From Paraburkholderia sp. BL25I1N1 (GTDB lineage: Bacteria > Pseudomonadota > Gammaproteobacteria > Burkholderiales > Burkholderiaceae): 64,000 bases of DNA. Below are positions 28,276 to 37,381 of this stretch, piece after piece. The notes beneath the pieces are model-generated. The model saw only the letters and a list, made by a program, of their open reading frames with translations, was not told the origin of the DNA and ran no database searches. The first letter of the stretch is position 1. Each line of letters begins with the position of its first letter. The stretch is taken from the NCBI RefSeq assembly GCF_003002025.1, contig NZ_PVZB01000011.1, positions 62,001-126,000 on the forward strand, written 5' to 3'. Made by a program: the position numbers and the translations under genes.

Positions 28276-31200
28276 AGTCGCCCTCGGCCGGATTAGGCGG
28301 TGTGGCGGCGCCTGGCGCCTGGGTTGATGAATGGTGGCTGGGCGCACCGGTGTCGCCGAGCAATCGGCTGGTGAGCGCGGCAAGGCCGCGTACCGGCAAA
28401 CTGAGCCACGTCGGACGGTTGGCCGCTTCGTAACGGATTTCGTAGGCGGCTTTTTCGATCAGGAACAGATCGAGCAAGGCCTGTTCGGCTTCGGGCGCGA
28501 CGAGCGGCGTCGACGCTTGCGCGGCAGCCGCGCGATACTCGCTGAGGAACGTTTCGGTGGCATGCACGCGGAAACGGTCGAACAGCGCGCGCTTGCGATC
28601 GGCGGTCTGTTGCGGCGCGGCCTCCGTGGTGGACTGCGCCGCCGCGCTCGCATACGACAGCGAACGCATCAAGCCGGCCACGTCACGCAGCGGGCTCGAT
28701 TTCTGACGACGTTCTTCAAGCGTGCGTGCGGGCTCGCCCTCGAAGTCGATCAGGAATGCGTCGCCCTGCGCGACCAGTACCTGGCCGAGGTGGAAGTCGC
28801 CATGAATGCGGATGCGCAGTGCGCCCGCGTCGGCGGAAACCAGCTTGTCGACGGCGGCTACCAGTTCCTTGCGCCGGTCAATCAAACTTTGCGCCAGCGC
28901 CTTGGTTTCCGGATCGCTCATCTGCTCGATGCGCGGCGCGAGCAAATCGAGCGCGCTGGCGAGCATGGCCTGCGTGCCGTCCACCCATGCCTTCACCTGC
29001 TCCGCGCCGGCCGCTTCCGGCGCGAACGCCGGGTCGTCCGTCGGCGAGGCGAGCGCCACGTGCAGTTCGCCCAGCCGTCTGCCGATCGTGCCGGCCAACG
29101 CGCTGTAGCCTTCCAGCAAAATTGATTCGTTGGTGCGGTCCGGCGCCGATTGCGCTTCGGTATCGACAGCGATGGCGAGTTCGTCCACCGAGCGGCGCAG
29201 ATAATCGAGCGACCAGTTCCACGCGTCGCCCTGATTCTCGATATAACCTTGCAGGATACAAAGCGTGTGCGGCACGCCTTCGGGATCGACGCGCACCACT
29301 TCGCCATACAGCGGCGCGGTATTCGCATAACCCAATTGCGTGAGGTAGCGGCTGATTTCGGCTTCCGGATGAATGCCGCTCACGAGACGACGCACCAGCT
29401 TCAGCACGACTGCGTCGGCGATGATCAGCGAACTGTTGCTCTGCTCAGCGGCGAGCCAGCGGATCTCCGGCCGTTCGCCGAGTCCTTCGAGTTCGGCGAA
29501 ACGCTCGGTCGGCAGGAACTTGATTTCGCTCTTCTGCACGGTGGGCACGACGGCGCGTTCGCGCAATTTGCGCATCACGCCGTGCGCGAAGATCGGCAAG
29601 GCGAAAGCATCCGTCAGATGCCCCACGTTGCGGCCGCGCCGCACGCGCGCGAAGGCCAGTTGCTTGAACAGCGGGAAAGTGGTTTCGCCGCCCCACGTGA
29701 TGGCGATCGGCACCACGTAGCGCTCGGTGTGACCGCCCACGTCCGCTTCGATTTCGGTGAAGGCGAAGCCGCCGTGCGGAATCGTGGTCAATGCCGCGAG
29801 CCGCACTGCATTGAGCTTCTGATCCTTCGACGCAAACCAGCGGCGCCGGCTCAGCCACGAAGGCAGCACTTCCGATTCGAGCAGACGTACGTTTTCCGGC
29901 GTCGGACCGACCTGGCCTTCGCGGATCACGATCGTGACGAATTCCGGCAGCGATTCCGAATGGGCCTGTGCCCATGTCGGACGTTGCCCGCCCGGACATA
30001 GCATGAACCACAGGAAGCCGTACGGCGGGAATGTCAGCAGATAAGTCAGTTGGCCGATGGCCGGGAACACGGAGTCCGCGGTCATTTCGATCGGCACCGA
30101 ACCGTTGAACTCGGACAGATCGAGCTCCACCGCTTGCGGCGCGCGCGACAGATTCGCCACGCACAGGATCGGCGGCTCGCCGGGCATTTCACGCAGATAC
30201 GCGAGAATCTTGCGGTTTTCCGGCTTCAGGAAGCGGATCGTGCCGCGCCCGAAAGTCTGCTTCGCGCGGCGCGTGGCGAGCATGCGGCGGGTCCAGTTCA
30301 GCAGCGAATGCGGGTCGCGGCTCTGCGCCTCCACGTTCACCGCGTCGAAACCGTATAACGAGCCCATGACCGGCGGCAGCACCAGTTGCTCAGGGTCGGC
30401 GCGTGAGAATCCGCCGTTGCGATCGGATGACCACTGCATCGGCGTACGCACGCCGTCGCGGTCGCCCAGGTGGATGTTGTCGCCCATGCCGAGTTCGTCG
30501 CCGTAATAGATCACGGGTGTGCCGGGCATGGAAAGCAGCAGCGAATTGATCAGTTCGATACGGCGGCGGTCGCGCTCCATCAACGGCGCGAGGCGGCGGC
30601 GAATGCCGAGATTCAAACGGGCGCGGCGGTCGCTCGCGTAGGTGTTCCACAAATAGTCGCGCTCGGAATCCGTGACCATTTCCAGCGTCAGCTCGTCGTG
30701 ATTGCGCAGGAAAATCGCCCACTGGTTCGTTGCTGCGAGGTCCGGCGTTTGCCGCATGATGTCGGTGATCGGGAAACGGTCTTCGCTCGCAATCGACATG
30801 TAGATGCGCGGCATCAGCGGGAAGTGGAACGCCATGTGGCATTCGTCTTCGTCGCCGAAATATTCCTTCACGTCTTCCGGCCACTGGTTCGCTTCGGCTA
30901 GCAGCATCCGGTTCGGATACTCGGCGTCGATGGTGGCGCGGATCTTCTTCAGGATCGCGTGGGTTTCCGGCAGGTTCTCGTTGTTCGTGCCTTCACGCTC
31001 CACGAGATACGGCACCGCGTCGAGCCGCAGCCCGTCGATGCCCATATCGAGCCAGAAGCGCATGACCTGCAGCACTTCTTTCAGCACGGCCGGATTGTCG
31101 AAATTCAGATCGGGCTGATGCGAGTAAAAACGATGCCAGTAGTACGCGCCCGCCACCGGATCGTGCGTCCAGTTGGACGGCTCGGAGTCGATAAAGATGA

Positions 31201-31732
31201 TCCGCGTTTCCTGGTACTTCTGATCCGTGTCGGACCACACGTAGTAGTTGCGGTGGTTCGAGCCCGGCTTCGCGCGGCGCGCGCGCTGAAACCACGGATG
31301 CTGATCCGACGTATGGTTGATGACCAGTTCGGTAATCACGCGAATACCGCGTGCGTGCGCTTCCTGAATGAAGCGTTTCACGTCGGCGATCTGACCGTAG
31401 TCGGGGTGCACGCTGCGATAATCGGCGATGTCGTAGCCGTCGTCGCGTCGCGGCGACGGATAGAACGGCAGCAGCCAGATCGCGTTCACACCGAGTTCGG
31501 CGATGTAGTCGAGCTTCGCGATCAGGCCGGGAAAATCGCCCACGCCGTCGTTATTCGCGTCGAAGAACGACTTGATGTGCACCTGATAGATGATCGCGTC
31601 TTTGTACCAGAGCGGATCGTCGCTCAACGCTGCGGGCTTGCCGCGCCGATTGGTGCGCGGCCTGGCCGTGTTGCCGGGAGCATTGCCCACCGGTGACTGT
31701 GTGGTGGTTTGAGCTGGGTCGTCACGCTTCAT
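28268..31732 (-). CDS. treS: Trehalose synthase fused to maltokinase (TreS-Mak)
   Basis: The 1154-residue protein joins two enzymes of the GlgE pathway. Residues ~40-590 are TreS (GH13), which isomerises trehalose and maltose: IDGLRLDAVPYL (nucleophile), LLAEANQWPEDV (acid/base) and FLRNHDELTLEM. Residues ~620-1130 are maltokinase (Pep2), which phosphorylates maltose to maltose-1-phosphate with ATP: the kinase-like core shows IHGDFHLGQVL and LIDFEGEPARTLEER. The first ~35 residues are a polar extension. Its ATG overlaps the glgE stop. The fusion is common in proteobacteria and would channel maltose. Confidence 0.96.
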   Translation of the reverse strand: MKRDDPAQTTTQSPVGNAPGNTARPRTNRRGKPAALSDDPLWYKDAIIYQVHIKSFFDANNDGVGDFPGLIAKLDYIAELGVNAIWLLPFYPSPRRDDGYDIADYRSVHPDYGQIADVKRFIQEAHARGIRVITELVINHTSDQHPWFQRARRAKPGSNHRNYYVWSDTDQKYQETRIIFIDSEPSNWTHDPVAGAYYWHRFYSHQPDLNFDNPAVLKEVLQVMRFWLDMGIDGLRLDAVPYLVEREGTNNENLPETHAILKKIRATIDAEYPNRMLLAEANQWPEDVKEYFGDEDECHMAFHFPLMPRIYMSIASEDRFPITDIMRQTPDLAATNQWAIFLRNHDELTLEMVTDSERDYLWNTYASDRRARLNLGIRRRLAPLMERDRRRIELINSLLLSMPGTPVIYYGDELGMGDNIHLGDRDGVRTPMQWSSDRNGGFSRADPEQLVLPPVMGSLYGFDAVNVEAQSRDPHSLLNWTRRMLATRRAKQTFGRGTIRFLKPENRKILAYLREMPGEPPILCVANLSRAPQAVELDLSEFNGSVPIEMTADSVFPAIGQLTYLLTFPPYGFLWFMLCPGGQRPTWAQAHSESLPEFVTIVIREGQVGPTPENVRLLESEVLPSWLSRRRWFASKDQKLNAVRLAALTTIPHGGFAFTEIEADVGGHTERYVVPIAITWGGETTFPLFKQLAFARVRRGRNVGHLTDAFALPIFAHGVMRKLRERAVVPTVQKSEIKFLPTERFAELEGLGERPEIRWLAAEQSNSSLIIADAVVLKLVRRLVSGIHPEAEISRYLTQLGYANTAPLYGEVVRVDPEGVPHTLCILQGYIENQGDAWNWSLDYLRRSVDELAIAVDTEAQSAPDRTNESILLEGYSALAGTIGRRLGELHVALASPTDDPAFAPEAAGAEQVKAWVDGTQAMLASALDLLAPRIEQMSDPETKALAQSLIDRRKELVAAVDKLVSADAGALRIRIHGDFHLGQVLVAQGDAFLIDFEGEPARTLEERRQKSSPLRDVAGLMRSLSYASAAAQSTTEAAPQQTADRKRALFDRFRVHATETFLSEYRAAAAQASTPLVAPEAEQALLDLFLIEKAAYEIRYEAANRPTWLSLPVRGLAALTSRLLGDTGAPSHHSSTQAPGAATPPNPAEGDYE

Positions 31733-34700
31733 ATCGCACCTTCCGTTGAGGTTGGGTTGCCAGCGTCTGCGTGATAGTCGCTGTCGGCTTCATCGGGCCG
31801 TTCGGCGGGCAGGCCGCCGAGCGGCGCGATGCGCCAGATCGAGAACGGCTGGCCCGACCCGAGCTGAACGTGCTGCCAGCGGCCGTGCCATTCGAAGCGG
31901 GCGCCGGTCATCTGGTCGGTGACTTCCAGCGGGCCATGATCGTGCAGATTCCATTTCTGGAAAGTCTCCCACGACAATTCGATATCCGCGCCCTGTTCGT
32001 TGAACGGGTCGAGATTGATTGCGACGAGGATCACGTTGTCGCGCGCTTCGGTCGCCTTTTCGAAGAACAGGATGTGATCGTTATGCGCGGGCAGGAATGT
32101 CAGGCCGAGATGCGTTTGCAGCGCCGGGTTCGCGCGGCGAATCCGGTTCAGCGCCGTAATCTCGGGGACGATGTTGCCGGGCCGGTTCCAGTCCCACGCG
32201 CGCAACTGGTACTTCTCGGAGTCGAGATATTCCTCGCTGTTCGGCAGGGCGGCGGCCTCGCATAGCTCGAAACCACTATACACGCCCCACAAACCGGCCA
32301 GTGTCGAAGCGAGCGCGGCGCGAATCAGAAAGCCCGTGCGTCCCTGCGATTGCAAATGCCGCGGGTTGATATCCGGCGTATTGACGAAGAAGTTCGGCCG
32401 GTACGAATCACGCGCGCCTGTTTGCGTGAGCTCGGTCATGTACTCGATGAAATCGCGCTTGGATTCCCGCCACGTGAAGTACGTGTACGACTGCGAGAAA
32501 CCGATCTTGCCGAGCCGGTTCATCATGCGCGGGCGCGTGAAGGCTTCGGCGAGGAAGATCGTGTCGGGATAGCGTGCCCGTACATCGGCGATTACCCACT
32601 CCCAGAACGGTAGCGGCTTGGTGTGCGGATTGTCGATGCGGAAAATGTGCACGCCCGCTTCGATCCAGAACAGGAAGACGTCGCGCAGCGCGAGCCACAA
32701 ATCGGGCTTGGCGTCGTGCGCATAGAAGTCGGGATTGACGATGTCCTGATACTTCTTCGGCGGATTCTCCGCGTAACGCAGCGTGCCGTCGGGGCGCCAC
32801 GCGAACCACGTCGGATGCTCCTTCAGCCACGGATGATCCGGCGAACATTGCACCGCGAAGTCGAGCGCGATTTCCAGGCCGTGCGCGTGCGCGGCGGCGA
32901 GCATCGCCTTGAAGTCGTCGAGCGTGCCGAGTTGCGGATGCACGGCCGTATGGCCGCCTTCGACGCCGCCGATAGCATACGGGCTGCCGACGTCGCCCGG
33001 CTGCGCCGTCAGCGTATTGTTACGGCCTTTGCGATTCGCCACGCCGATCGGGTGAATCGGCGGGAAATACAGCACGTCGAAACCCATGTCGCGAATGCGC
33101 GGCAGTTTGGCTGTGACGTCGGCGAAAGTGCCGTGGCGCGATTCGTCGTCACTCATCGAGCGCGGGAAGATTTCGTACCAGCTAGCGAAGCACGCGGCGG
33201 TGCGATCGGCGTCGATCTTGTAGATGACCGGATCGCGGCTCAGGAACGGCCGGTGGCGCGCGGCGGTCATCGCCTTCGCCGTGGTCGGCGAGAGCAGCAG
33301 CGCGAGCTTCGTCTCCGCGTCGGCCTTGGTGAAGAGCTTGACGATATGTTCGAGCGGTTCAATGAGCGTCCCTTCCGAGGTTTCGACCTCGGCGAGTACG
33401 AGCGCGAACAGATGCGACGCTTCGTCGAGTTCGAGTTCGACGGTTTGTCCCGCCTTCAGCTTCTTCTGCACGTGCTCGACCAGCGAAGCGAAGTCGTCGC
33501 GCCATGCGATCACGGTGAATTCGTGACGGCCCATGCGGTCGAGCGGGATGCGCGCTTTCCAGATATCGAGGCCGGCGGGTTGGGCCGGTTCCATCAGCAC
33601 TTCGTGCCAGGCGGTTTCGTCGGCGGCGCGCCAGATCACGGCGGCGGCGATCTTGTCGTGACCTTCGGCGAAGATCGCGGCGGTGATTTCCGCGCGTTCG
33701 CCCACGCTACGCTTGGCCGCGAAGCGGCCGTTGTCGACCGAGGGCGTCACGCTCTCAATGGCCACGCGCGGCGCGCTCAACGCCTCGACTACGGTCTTGC
33801 GGCCGCTGCGCTTGCTGTTCGGTTTGTCGATGGGCGGCGCGAGGCGGATCGGCTTCTCCGTGACCGCGCGAAACAGACGGACCGCGCCAGGTGCGAGTGT
33901 GAATGGCGTGAGCGTGGCGGGTGAGGCGCTGGCGGGCGCGTCGAGCGGCACGAAGCGCGTGAAGTTGCCGGGCACGCCCGCGAGGAAGCGCGCGGGATCG
34001 ACGCGTACCGGTGCGCCGAGTTCGGGATTGATCGCGATCAGGATGGCTTCGTCGGCGTGGCGCAAGTCGGGCTGATCGGCGCGCAGCAATATCGCGGCCG
34101 GTGCGCCGGGTCCGCTGAGCGGGCGCAACTCACCGTTGGCGTGCAGCGTTTTCGATTTACTCGCCACCAGGTTCACATGCGTGATGGCTTCAGTGAGATC
34201 GAACTTTTTCGCCTGGGCGGCGCGGGCGAACTGCGCAGCGTCGCCGCGTGTTTGCGACATGGGCTCGGCGATACCGTACTCGAAACCCATCGGCATCATC
34301 CAGCCCGTGCCGATCGAAGCCGAGGTAAACAGCGCGCGCCGGTAAGCCCGCTCGACGATGGCGGCGTCGTGCACATCGGTCAGTTCGGCGGCGAGACGAG
34401 TGCCGTACGGCGCTTCAGGAAAGCCGATCGGCGCGGCGATGCGCGCGAGCGCGGCATGCTCCTCGACCATCCAGCTTGCGCGGAAGTCCCACCAGCGCAC
34501 CGACGAGAACACGCTGTCGAAGCCGGCGCCTTGCAGGCCGAGCAGATCGTCACGCGCCAGGCCAGGCGTGGCGGCGAGAAAACGCACCTCAGGATGCTGC
34601 GCGCGGACCGCGTCGCCCAACTGCCGCCAGACGGCGGCCGGCACGCGATGCGGCGAATCGAAGCGGAACCCGCCCACGCCGGCCTCGGCGAGCGCCAGCA

Positions 34701-35172
34701 ATTGCTGCGTCCACCAGCCGACCAGCGCGGCACTGCTACCGGCCTCGTTGAAGTTCGCATACGCGACGTTGTCCTCGCGATGCACATGGCGCGGATCGAG
34801 CCGCGCCTCCTCAGATTCGAAGGGATGGAACCAGTCGGCATGTTCGGCGTACAGCGCGCCGTCCGCGGCCATCCGGTCGATCACCAGATCGGCCAGCAAG
34901 GTCAGGCCGTTCTGCTTCGCCGCGTTCGCAAGCGTGCGAATCGCCTCGGTGGCCGACTGCTGTTGGGTTTCGAATACCGGATGCAGGCGGGCGTGGTTGC
35001 CGACCACCTGTCCGTGGCCGGCCTGTCCAGGCTCGAAGAGGCTGCCGATCAGCGCGTGATCGAAGCCCAGCGCGGCTGCGTGCGCGAACTGCGCTGGCCA
35101 CGCATCGAGCGGCCCGACCAGAAGTGAATGAAAAAAGTAAATCCGCGGCGCGTACCCGTTTCGAGGTTCCAT
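31729..35172 (-). CDS. glgE: Maltose-1-phosphate maltosyltransferase GlgE with extra N-terminal amylase-like module
   Basis: GlgE adds maltosyl units from maltose-1-phosphate to alpha-1,4-glucan. Residues ~465-1147 are a complete GlgE: an N-domain, then the GH13-3 core with nucleophile D847 in FRIDNPHTKPLPFWEW, acid/base E876 in FLAEAFTRP, and NTPDINPRHLQ. At 1147 residues it is far longer than a plain GlgE (~660-700). Residues ~1-460 form a second amylase-like module with FRFDSPHRVP (D172), but the acid/base position is Ala201 in FLAATPG and the third motif is not seen. The D-to-E spacing is 29 in both modules. The N-module is probably non-catalytic. First gene of the operon. Confidence 0.95.
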   Translation of the reverse strand: MEPRNGYAPRIYFFHSLLVGPLDAWPAQFAHAAALGFDHALIGSLFEPGQAGHGQVVGNHARLHPVFETQQQSATEAIRTLANAAKQNGLTLLADLVIDRMAADGALYAEHADWFHPFESEEARLDPRHVHREDNVAYANFNEAGSSAALVGWWTQQLLALAEAGVGGFRFDSPHRVPAAVWRQLGDAVRAQHPEVRFLAATPGLARDDLLGLQGAGFDSVFSSVRWWDFRASWMVEEHAALARIAAPIGFPEAPYGTRLAAELTDVHDAAIVERAYRRALFTSASIGTGWMMPMGFEYGIAEPMSQTRGDAAQFARAAQAKKFDLTEAITHVNLVASKSKTLHANGELRPLSGPGAPAAILLRADQPDLRHADEAILIAINPELGAPVRVDPARFLAGVPGNFTRFVPLDAPASASPATLTPFTLAPGAVRLFRAVTEKPIRLAPPIDKPNSKRSGRKTVVEALSAPRVAIESVTPSVDNGRFAAKRSVGERAEITAAIFAEGHDKIAAAVIWRAADETAWHEVLMEPAQPAGLDIWKARIPLDRMGRHEFTVIAWRDDFASLVEHVQKKLKAGQTVELELDEASHLFALVLAEVETSEGTLIEPLEHIVKLFTKADAETKLALLLSPTTAKAMTAARHRPFLSRDPVIYKIDADRTAACFASWYEIFPRSMSDDESRHGTFADVTAKLPRIRDMGFDVLYFPPIHPIGVANRKGRNNTLTAQPGDVGSPYAIGGVEGGHTAVHPQLGTLDDFKAMLAAAHAHGLEIALDFAVQCSPDHPWLKEHPTWFAWRPDGTLRYAENPPKKYQDIVNPDFYAHDAKPDLWLALRDVFLFWIEAGVHIFRIDNPHTKPLPFWEWVIADVRARYPDTIFLAEAFTRPRMMNRLGKIGFSQSYTYFTWRESKRDFIEYMTELTQTGARDSYRPNFFVNTPDINPRHLQSQGRTGFLIRAALASTLAGLWGVYSGFELCEAAALPNSEEYLDSEKYQLRAWDWNRPGNIVPEITALNRIRRANPALQTHLGLTFLPAHNDHILFFEKATEARDNVILVAINLDPFNEQGADIELSWETFQKWNLHDHGPLEVTDQMTGARFEWHGRWQHVQLGSGQPFSIWRIAPLGGLPAERPDEADSDYHADAGNPTSTEGAI

Positions 35173-35264
35173 CGGTGGTTTCCAGATTCGTCCTGCTGCG
35201 GTGTGGATGCAGTTGGCATGCGATCACAGCGCTCATTGGGCTTCCAGAGCCGGATACCGCGCGA

Positions 35265-35293
35265 TGCATAAAGCGAAGGCGCGTACTGGTCAA
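35265..35293 (-). promoter_or_regulatory. Candidate promoter for the glgE operon
   Basis: On the - strand TTGACC and TATGCA are spaced by 17 bases, ~95 bases before the glgE ATG. The -35 is good and the -10 poor, so this is tentative. Confidence 0.28.
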
Positions 35294-35515
35294 TGTAGTG
35301 CAAAGATCGTCACGCCGCTGGCCAGTAAAGGGTGCTTTGACGCCAGGCGTCGATTGCGCGGGCCGGCCAGATCGCTTCGGGAGACGCAGCAAACGCTGTG
35401 CCAGTACGGCTCGAACGGGAGCGACGGAGAGGGGAGCGTACGCCTCGCAGTAAGCTTCCGAAGGAGGCGCAAAAAAGGCGCGAGGCGCCACCAGACATCG
35501 AATGGACGGCCGCCG

Positions 35516-35552
35516 CGTGTAAAACGGGCGACCGCGGTCCGGGATTTACACG
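35516..35552. promoter_or_regulatory. Nested inverted repeat upstream of the glgE operon
   Basis: Arms CGTGTAAA (35516-35523) and TTTACACG (35545-35552) surround GACCGCGGTC (35530-35539), a perfect palindrome almost on the same centre. It may be an operator or the 3'-end structure of DUF1345. Confidence 0.4.
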
Positions 35553-35638
35553 TGACGCGTCAGAGGCGGGGCGATGACCGCAAAAGGCGGAGCTTCATAG
35601 AGGAGGGGTGTTCGCCAGTTCGCGTTGTGTCGGCAGTA

Positions 35639-36301
35639 TTACGAGCCGAGCAAACCCGCCGCGATGTTCACGCACAAACCCAGCACAGCCACGTTGAAGT
35701 AGAACGAGAGGACGGATTGCGCGAGCGCCGCGCGGCGGAACGAACGCGAGCGCAACGCCACGTCCGACGTTTGCGAGGCGACGGCGATAGTGAACGAAAA
35801 ATACAGAAAATCCCAATAGTCCGGCTGGAGCGCCTTGTCGGGAAACAGTAGCGGCGTTTCCTTTGCTTCGAGATCGTAGTAAAGCCGCGCATAGTGCAGC
35901 GTGAAGATGGTCGGGATCAGGAACCATGCGCCGAACAGCGTGAGCCCGGTCAGCACGTAGTGCCAAACGGTGGAAGCGCCTGCCGTCCCCTTGACCGAGG
36001 CCAGTTCCATCACGATGGCGGCAATACTCGCGATGGTCGCCATACAGATCACGATCAGCACCACGCCGGCGTTCTCGTCGTCGCGACGGGCGAATTCGCG
36101 CACGCGGCCTTCGTCGGCGACGGCCATGTGCACCCAGATCATCGCCAGATAACTCCAGACGGCTGCGTCCCAGCCGGCCAGCACGCGGACCATCGGACGT
36201 GTATGCGCGGGCACGAGCACCGCGGCGATGATGCCGAGCGCAAGGCCGACCAGCATGCGCGGTCGATTACGAAGAACCTGTGGGTAGTATTTGGTGAGCA
36301 T
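35639..36301 (-). CDS. DUF1345 family membrane protein
   Basis: The 220-residue protein has about five hydrophobic segments (for example LVGLALGIIAAVLVPA, VVLIVICMATIASIAAIV, VLTGLTLFGAWFLIPTIF, and a last helix before the C-terminus). The block DYWDFLYFSFTIAVASQTSDVALRS carries the conserved YFSFTIG-like/QTSDV signature of DUF1345. It is an inner-membrane protein of unknown function. It stands alone on the - strand between the glgE operon and the dehydrogenase operon. Confidence 0.88.
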   Translation of the reverse strand: MLTKYYPQVLRNRPRMLVGLALGIIAAVLVPAHTRPMVRVLAGWDAAVWSYLAMIWVHMAVADEGRVREFARRDDENAGVVLIVICMATIASIAAIVMELASVKGTAGASTVWHYVLTGLTLFGAWFLIPTIFTLHYARLYYDLEAKETPLLFPDKALQPDYWDFLYFSFTIAVASQTSDVALRSRSFRRAALAQSVLSFYFNVAVLGLCVNIAAGLLGS

Positions 36302-36360
36302 GGAATGTAGGGGTGTCGGGCTCTCAGTGTCGCGGATTCTACCCGCGCCGGGTCCATCAT

Positions 36361-36390
36361 TTGTCGAATGGACGGGTCACAGGCTATAGT
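36361..36390 (+). promoter_or_regulatory. Candidate promoter for the dehydrogenase operon
   Basis: TTGTCG and TATAGT are spaced by 18 bases, ~270 bases before the first gene. The long leader makes this tentative. Confidence 0.3.
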
Positions 36391-36460
36391 CTTTCGCAAC
36401 GCCCTTGCGCGCCGCTTTCAGTTGAAAGGCGATTGGCAGGCGGCCCGTCTTTTTTTGCCA

Positions 36461-36482
36461 CGCATGCCATGCCGTGCATGCG
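36461..36482. promoter_or_regulatory. Inverted repeat CGCATGC-N8-GCATGCG
   Basis: Perfect 7-bp arms lie downstream of the candidate promoter, in the leader of the dehydrogenase operon. It could be an operator or an RNA hairpin. Confidence 0.35.
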
Positions 36483-36662
36483 GTTTCATACGGATGTCAT
36501 CAGCACCGCGTCGCTCAGTTCGCACCGGGTACGCGCTTGCTCATAAAAGACCGCTCAAGCGGCGCTTAGACCAGGTTTGGGGTAGAGATCGACGCCACGC
36601 GCGAATGGCATCACGCCACGGTCGCGAGGCACGTTGAGAATCACTCACCATCTGGAGTCTCC

Positions 36663-37256
36663 ATGACAGATGTACCCAAGAACAATGATGCGCGCCACGA
36701 AGCGACGCATCCAGCAGAGTTGTCGCCGTCAGCATCGGTTTCCGCCTCGCGCAGAGCATGGGTGCTCGGCGCATGCGCGGCGGCCGCTACGCTCGCGTTC
36801 GCCGGCGCCGGCCGCTCGCTTTCGTGGATCGCCCCGGCGTTTGCGGACACGCCCGCAGGCGGCGGCCTCGACGCTTTCCTCGCACTCTCGCAGCGCCTCA
36901 CCGGCCGTACGGGCTTCGATGCCTCGCTCGGCAAACGCGTCTACGATGCCCTCGTCAAATCCGACAGTCAGTTCACGCAGAACGTCGGCGCGCTCAACAC
37001 ATGGCTGCAGGGCCATGGCGGCGTACCGTCCGATACCGTGACGCAGGCTTTGCAAGTCGACCAGCCGGCGCTCGCCAAAACCGTGAGCGCGATCATGCGC
37101 GCGTGGTATCTCGGCCTCGTCGGCGACATGCCGCATGTGGACGTGGTCGCTTACGAAAAAGCGTTGATGTTCGAGCCCGTCAAGGACGTGCTCACGATTC
37201 CGTCCTATTGCCGGGACGTGCCGTTCTACTGGACGAAGAAACCGCTGAGCGCATAA
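36663..37256 (+). CDS. FAD-dependent sugar dehydrogenase, small (gamma) subunit
   Basis: The 197-residue protein begins with a polar region and a Tat-like signal (SRRAWVLGACAAAATLAFAGAG), followed by the small-subunit domain of the sorbitol/glucose dehydrogenase complex (LDAFLALSQRLTGR, MRAWYLGLVGD, ending SYCRDVPFYWTKKPL). In the B. cepacia FAD-glucose dehydrogenase complex the equivalent subunit is needed to export the catalytic subunit, which has no signal of its own; the same hitchhiker role is inferred here. It is the first gene of a three-gene operon. Confidence 0.9.
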   Translation: MTDVPKNNDARHEATHPAELSPSASVSASRRAWVLGACAAAATLAFAGAGRSLSWIAPAFADTPAGGGLDAFLALSQRLTGRTGFDASLGKRVYDALVKSDSQFTQNVGALNTWLQGHGGVPSDTVTQALQVDQPALAKTVSAIMRAWYLGLVGDMPHVDVVAYEKALMFEPVKDVLTIPSYCRDVPFYWTKKPLSA

Positions 37257-37381
37257 AGACATTCCTCTCGCGCGTGCCGCATCGCTTGATTGAATCATTC
37301 GACGCAGCGCCGGTACGCGAATACAGCAAGCACAAACAGGCAGCACAACAGGCAGCACAGCAAGCCTGCAAGAGGGCAACA

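Larger units (their letters stand above)
35173..35638. other. Intergenic region upstream of glgE (466 bp)
   Basis: No gene is supported. It lies between glgE and DUF1345, both on the - strand. It should hold the promoter of the glgE-treY operon, and it contains a candidate promoter at 35265-35293 and a nested palindrome at 35516-35552. Confidence 0.5.
36302..36662. other. Divergent promoter region before the FAD dehydrogenase operon (361 bp)
   Basis: No gene is supported. It separates DUF1345 (-) from the dehydrogenase small subunit (+). It contains a candidate + strand promoter at 36361-36390, an inverted repeat at 36461-36482, and a GGAG ribosome binding site just before 36663. Confidence 0.5.

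Noticed and set aside
36758..37381. In-frame extension of the GMC dehydrogenase through the small subunit gene
   Set aside because: The extension is an out-of-frame reading of the small subunit and has no homology pattern; the GMC fold begins at 37382 after a ribosome binding site.
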